Shown here one piece after another: positions 6,021-7,766 of a DNA stretch of 7,766 bases. Source of the DNA: CANHVK01 sp046304235 (GTDB taxonomy: Bacteria > Bacteroidota > Bacteroidia > Flavobacteriales_D > Crocinitomicaceae); the NCBI GenBank assembly GCA_046304235.1, contig JBKCEW010000080.1:1-7766 (forward strand). Direction: 5' to 3'. A model generated the notes under the pieces. It ran no database searches, was not told the DNA's origin, and worked only from the letters and a program-made list of their open reading frames with translations. The position numbers and the translations under genes were made by a program. The number at the start of each line of letters is the position of its first letter. The first letter of the stretch is position 1.

Positions 6021-7202
6021 ATGAGTAAACGCGTTGTAGTTGGTTTATCTGGCGGGGTTGATTCAAGTGTAACTGCTTTTTTGTTGAAAGAGCAAGGTTA
6101 TGATGTGGTTGGTATGTTTATGAGGAATTGGCATGATGAGTCGGTGACTATTTCTGATGAATGTCCTTGGATTGATGATTCAAATGATGCTTTGTTAGTA
6201 GCTAATCAGTTAGGGATACCGTTTCAGGTTATAGACTTGAGTAAAGAATATAAGGAGCGTATTGTTGATTACATGTTTAATGAGTATGAGCAAGGTAGGA
6301 CTCCCAATCCAGATGTGTTGTGCAACAGAGAGATAAAGTTTGATGTTTTTTTGAAAGCGGCGGAAGATTTGGGTGCTGATTATATTGCAACTGGTCATTA
6401 TTGTAGAAAACTCATTAATGATGATGGGAGTTTTAGCTTACTGTCTGGTTTGGATAAAAATAAAGATCAGTCCTATTTTCTGTGTCAATTAAATCAAAAT
6501 CAATTATCTAAAGCTTTATTTCCAATTGGTGAACTACAAAAAAGTGAAGTGAGGAAAATCGCTGAGGAAAATGGATTGATTACAGCTAAGAAAAAAGATT
6601 CACAAGGTTTATGTTTTGTTGGGAAGATAAGTTTGCCCATTTTTTTGCAGCAACAATTAAAGACGAGACAGGGAGATGTTATTGAAGTAGAAGAAAGTCA
6701 TGGTTCAATAATAAACTATCATTCAAATCCATTTGAATTAGACTTTATTGAAAACTTAACCAATCCTTTTCAATTTTCAAAGGATGAAGGAATTAAGGTT
6801 GCTGAACATATTGGTGCTCATTATTATACTATTGGGCAAAGAAAGGGTTTGCATATAGGAGGACGTCCATTACCTTCTTTTGTTATTTCAATAGATGTGC
6901 AAAATAATATTGTTTATACATGTCAAGGAGAATCACATTTGGGGCTTAATCGAATTGCTCTCAAAGTGAAGGCTGCTGAATTTCATGTGGTTAACCAAAG
7001 GTATAAATTATTTGAAAACCAAGCTTTTGATTGTTTTGTAAGGATTCGTTATAGACAACCGTTACAGTCTGTGAAAGTACTTTTAAAAGGGGATTTTGTT
7101 TATGTGCTCTTTAATGAATTGCAAAGAGGGATAGCTCCAGGTCAGTTTGCTGCTTTTTATTTAGAAGATGAATTGATTTTTTCTGGTGTTATTATGAATT
7201 AG
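6021..7202 (+). CDS. mnmA: tRNA-specific 2-thiouridylase MnmA
   Basis: MnmA uses ATP and a persulfide sulfur to convert uridine 34 of tRNA-Lys, tRNA-Glu and tRNA-Gln to 2-thiouridine, working in the cytoplasm. The 393-residue product has the ATP pyrophosphatase PP-loop SGGVDSS (10-16), GRTPNPDVLCN with catalytic Cys101, ATGHY (123-127), KDQSYFL (148-154), and KKDSQGLCFVG with the second catalytic Cys198. The tRNA-binding and C-terminal beta-barrel parts are marked by YYTIGQRKGLHIGGRPLP (268-285) and GIAPGQFAAFY (370-380). It is somewhat longer than E. coli MnmA. The extra residues appear to lie around 222-262, between QGDVIEV and HIGAHYYTIG, in a segment I do not recognise. The ATG at 6021 places the PP-loop at the usual distance from the N-terminus. 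There is no Shine-Dalgarno sequence. The gene ends tail-to-tail with the XRE gene, overlapping it by 11 bp. Confidence 0.96.
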   Translation: MSKRVVVGLSGGVDSSVTAFLLKEQGYDVVGMFMRNWHDESVTISDECPWIDDSNDALLVANQLGIPFQVIDLSKEYKERIVDYMFNEYEQGRTPNPDVLCNREIKFDVFLKAAEDLGADYIATGHYCRKLINDDGSFSLLSGLDKNKDQSYFLCQLNQNQLSKALFPIGELQKSEVRKIAEENGLITAKKKDSQGLCFVGKISLPIFLQQQLKTRQGDVIEVEESHGSIINYHSNPFELDFIENLTNPFQFSKDEGIKVAEHIGAHYYTIGQRKGLHIGGRPLPSFVISIDVQNNIVYTCQGESHLGLNRIALKVKAAEFHVVNQRYKLFENQAFDCFVRIRYRQPLQSVKVLLKGDFVYVLFNELQRGIAPGQFAAFYLEDELIFSGVIMN

Positions 7203-7554
7203 GGTAAAAAACATCAAATGTATTATCTTCATAAAAAGTAATTATTTTAATTTCTCTTTTGTTTTGTTTTGATTCTTTTTTTGTAATATATTGATTGTTA
7301 TTAATCGATTCCTTTTGTTGATTATTCTTGGCTATGTTAAGTTTGTTTTTGTTTTCATTTCCTGTGATTAGCCATAAAACATCTTCCTCTGGATAGTTTG
7401 ATATGAATTTTTCTATAAAATCAAGGCTAGGTTTATTCCTTCCTGATAAAATATGGCTTAAATTTGAACGCTGTATTTTTAGTTTTTCTGCAAATGAACT
7501 AGCATTTAAATTGTTTTTTGAAATAATTATCTGAAGTCTATCTCTAATATCCAT
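7192..7554 (-). CDS. Small XRE-family helix-turn-helix regulator
   Basis: This is a 120-residue DNA-binding protein. The XRE domain covers about 3-65: RDRLQIIISKNNLNASSFAEKL, then the recognition region IQRSNLSHILSGRNKPSLDFIEKF, ending in DVLWLITGN. A low-complexity Lys/Asn/Gln linker (67-99) follows. The protein ends with a short conserved tail, EIKIITFYEDNTFDVFYPN (101-119), which I recall in many flavobacterial regulators of this type (a FYxDxTFxVYxP pattern); its role is unknown. There is no peptidase or sensor domain. Its upstream region holds two copies of the ACAAATGT/ACATTTGT element, one of them a perfect dyad on its best -7 box, which suggests autoregulation. The same element occurs three times ahead of mnmA and the carboxypeptidase-domain gene. 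The 3' end overlaps the mnmA 3' end by 11 bp on the opposite strand. Confidence 0.9.
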   Translation of the reverse strand: MDIRDRLQIIISKNNLNASSFAEKLKIQRSNLSHILSGRNKPSLDFIEKFISNYPEEDVLWLITGNENKNKLNIAKNNQQKESINNNQYITKKESKQNKREIKIITFYEDNTFDVFYPNS

Positions 7555-7565
7555 TTTGTATTTGT

Positions 7566-7577
7566 TTACATTTGTTA
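7566..7577. promoter_or_regulatory. Operator-like element, copy D (TTACATTTGTTA)
   Basis: This copy lies in the leader of the small XRE gene, 11 bp before its ATG, within the context TTTGTTTACATTTGTTAAT. It has the same half-sites as the other copies, but the central dinucleotide is TT instead of AA. A repressor bound here would block the start of transcription or early elongation. Confidence 0.55.
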
Positions 7578-7611
7578 ATTTTAAAACGAATAGACAAAAT
7601 TTTTAATTTGT

Positions 7612-7623
7612 TTACAAATGTAA
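7612..7623. promoter_or_regulatory. Operator-like element, copy E: perfect dyad TTACA-AA-TGTAA
   Basis: This is the only fully symmetrical copy, and it sits in TTTGTTTACAAATGTAAT, 46 bp upstream of copy D. It covers the -7 box of the XRE gene on the minus strand, which is the arrangement expected of a self-repressing regulator. Confidence 0.6.
7615..7622 (-). promoter_or_regulatory. Candidate -7 box (TACATTTG) of the small XRE gene
   Basis: On the minus strand TACATTTG matches TAnnTTTG exactly and would give a leader of roughly 55 nt. No TTG occurs at the ideal distance upstream (the nearest, at 7637-7635, is only 12 bp away). The box coincides with operator copy E, so the match may reflect the operator and not a promoter. 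Confidence 0.4.
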
Positions 7624-7635
7624 TTATTTTATATC

Positions 7636-7660
7636 AAAAAAAAAGAGTGAATAATCACTC
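7636..7660 (-). terminator. Intrinsic terminator of the gene entering from the right
   Basis: On the minus strand a GAGTGA stem (7660-7655) pairs with TCACTC (7650-7645) around a 4-nt TTAT loop, followed immediately by nine T residues. It lies 26 bp past the stop codon of the partial reading frame at 7687, and just upstream of the XRE promoter region, so it should insulate the XRE gene from read-through. Confidence 0.75.
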
Positions 7661-7686
7661 CTTTTAACTTATAATTGAATTAAGAG

Positions 7687-7764
7687 TTAGTTTTCATTAA
7701 AACTAAAAAAAATCGGGTGTTTATCGATCAGAATATTTCTACTAAAAGTAATTATATCCATAAG
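7687..7764 (-). CDS. Probable C-terminal fragment of an unidentified protein
   Basis: Of the three minus-strand frames entering from the right edge, only this one stays open for any length. It gives 25 residues (ending KHPIFFSFNEN) before a TAA at 7689-7687. The strong minus-strand terminator just downstream supports a real gene end here. An ATG at 7761 is possible as a start, but a 24-residue gene is less likely than continuation beyond the window. I do not recognise the sequence, and the fragment is too short to assign. Confidence 0.5.
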   Translation of the reverse strand, partial: LMDIITFSRNILIDKHPIFFSFNEN

Positions 7765-7766
7765 TT

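Noticed and set aside
6210..6398. 62-codon open frame on the minus strand
   Set aside because: It lies antisense inside the PP-loop region of mnmA, which is strongly conserved on the plus strand; no independent coding evidence.
1..7766. CRISPR array, insertion sequence, tRNA or riboswitch
   Set aside because: I looked for evenly spaced direct repeats, transposase motifs, cloverleaf-like GC-rich segments and long structured leaders and saw none. The intergenic regions are all 145 bp or shorter and very AT-rich.

Overview
The window looks like a piece of a Flavobacteriales-type Bacteroidota chromosome. It is strongly AT-rich, has almost no Shine-Dalgarno sequences ahead of its genes, and several genes carry a Bacteroidota-type -7 promoter box (TAnnTTTG). 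It encodes a secreted protein with a type IX secretion system (type B) sorting domain, a carboxypeptidase-like regulatory domain protein and a DUF4421-like outer-membrane candidate, all typical of this phylum. I see no insertion sequence, integrase, tRNA, rRNA or CRISPR array. Most of the window is ordinary chromosome.

Layout from left to right. (1) Positions 2-163, plus strand: the C-terminal end of a YchJ-like (UPF0225) protein. (2) 206-2889, minus strand: a two-gene unit in which a secreted P-domain/T9SS protein is followed 11 bp later by a glycolytic GAPDH gene that ends in a hairpin terminator. (3) 2920-3875, plus strand: a probable beta-barrel outer-membrane protein whose -7 box lies so close to its ATG that the mRNA may be leaderless. 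(4) 3872-5148, minus strand: a two-regulator operon, with an XRE/S24 LexA-like repressor followed 1 bp later by a MarR regulator. (5) 5168-5875, minus strand: a secreted carboxypeptidase-like regulatory domain protein, divergent from (6) mnmA (6021-7202, plus strand), the tRNA 2-thiouridylase. (7) 7192-7554, minus strand: a small XRE-family regulator, tail-to-tail with mnmA. (8) 7636-7764, minus strand: a terminator and the probable C-terminal end of a gene that continues to the right.

The most interesting signal is regulatory. The octamer ACAAATGT (or its reverse complement), usually inside a longer TTGTTTACA-WW-TGT context, occurs three times in the 145-bp divergent region between the carboxypeptidase-domain gene and mnmA. 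It occurs twice more in the leader of the small XRE gene at 7192-7554. I did not find this octamer in any coding region. One copy is a perfect dyad (TTACA-AA-TGTAA) lying on the best -7 box of the XRE gene. The simplest model is that this XRE protein represses its own gene and also controls the mnmA / carboxypeptidase-domain divergent promoters. This is an inference from motif distribution only.

Three transcription factors sit within 3.7 kb. One, the XRE-S24 protein, keeps the Ala-Gly, Ser and Lys residues needed for LexA/CI-type self-cleavage, so it could respond to DNA damage. Nothing in the window shows which genes it controls. I do not see a clear novel defence or biosynthetic system here.
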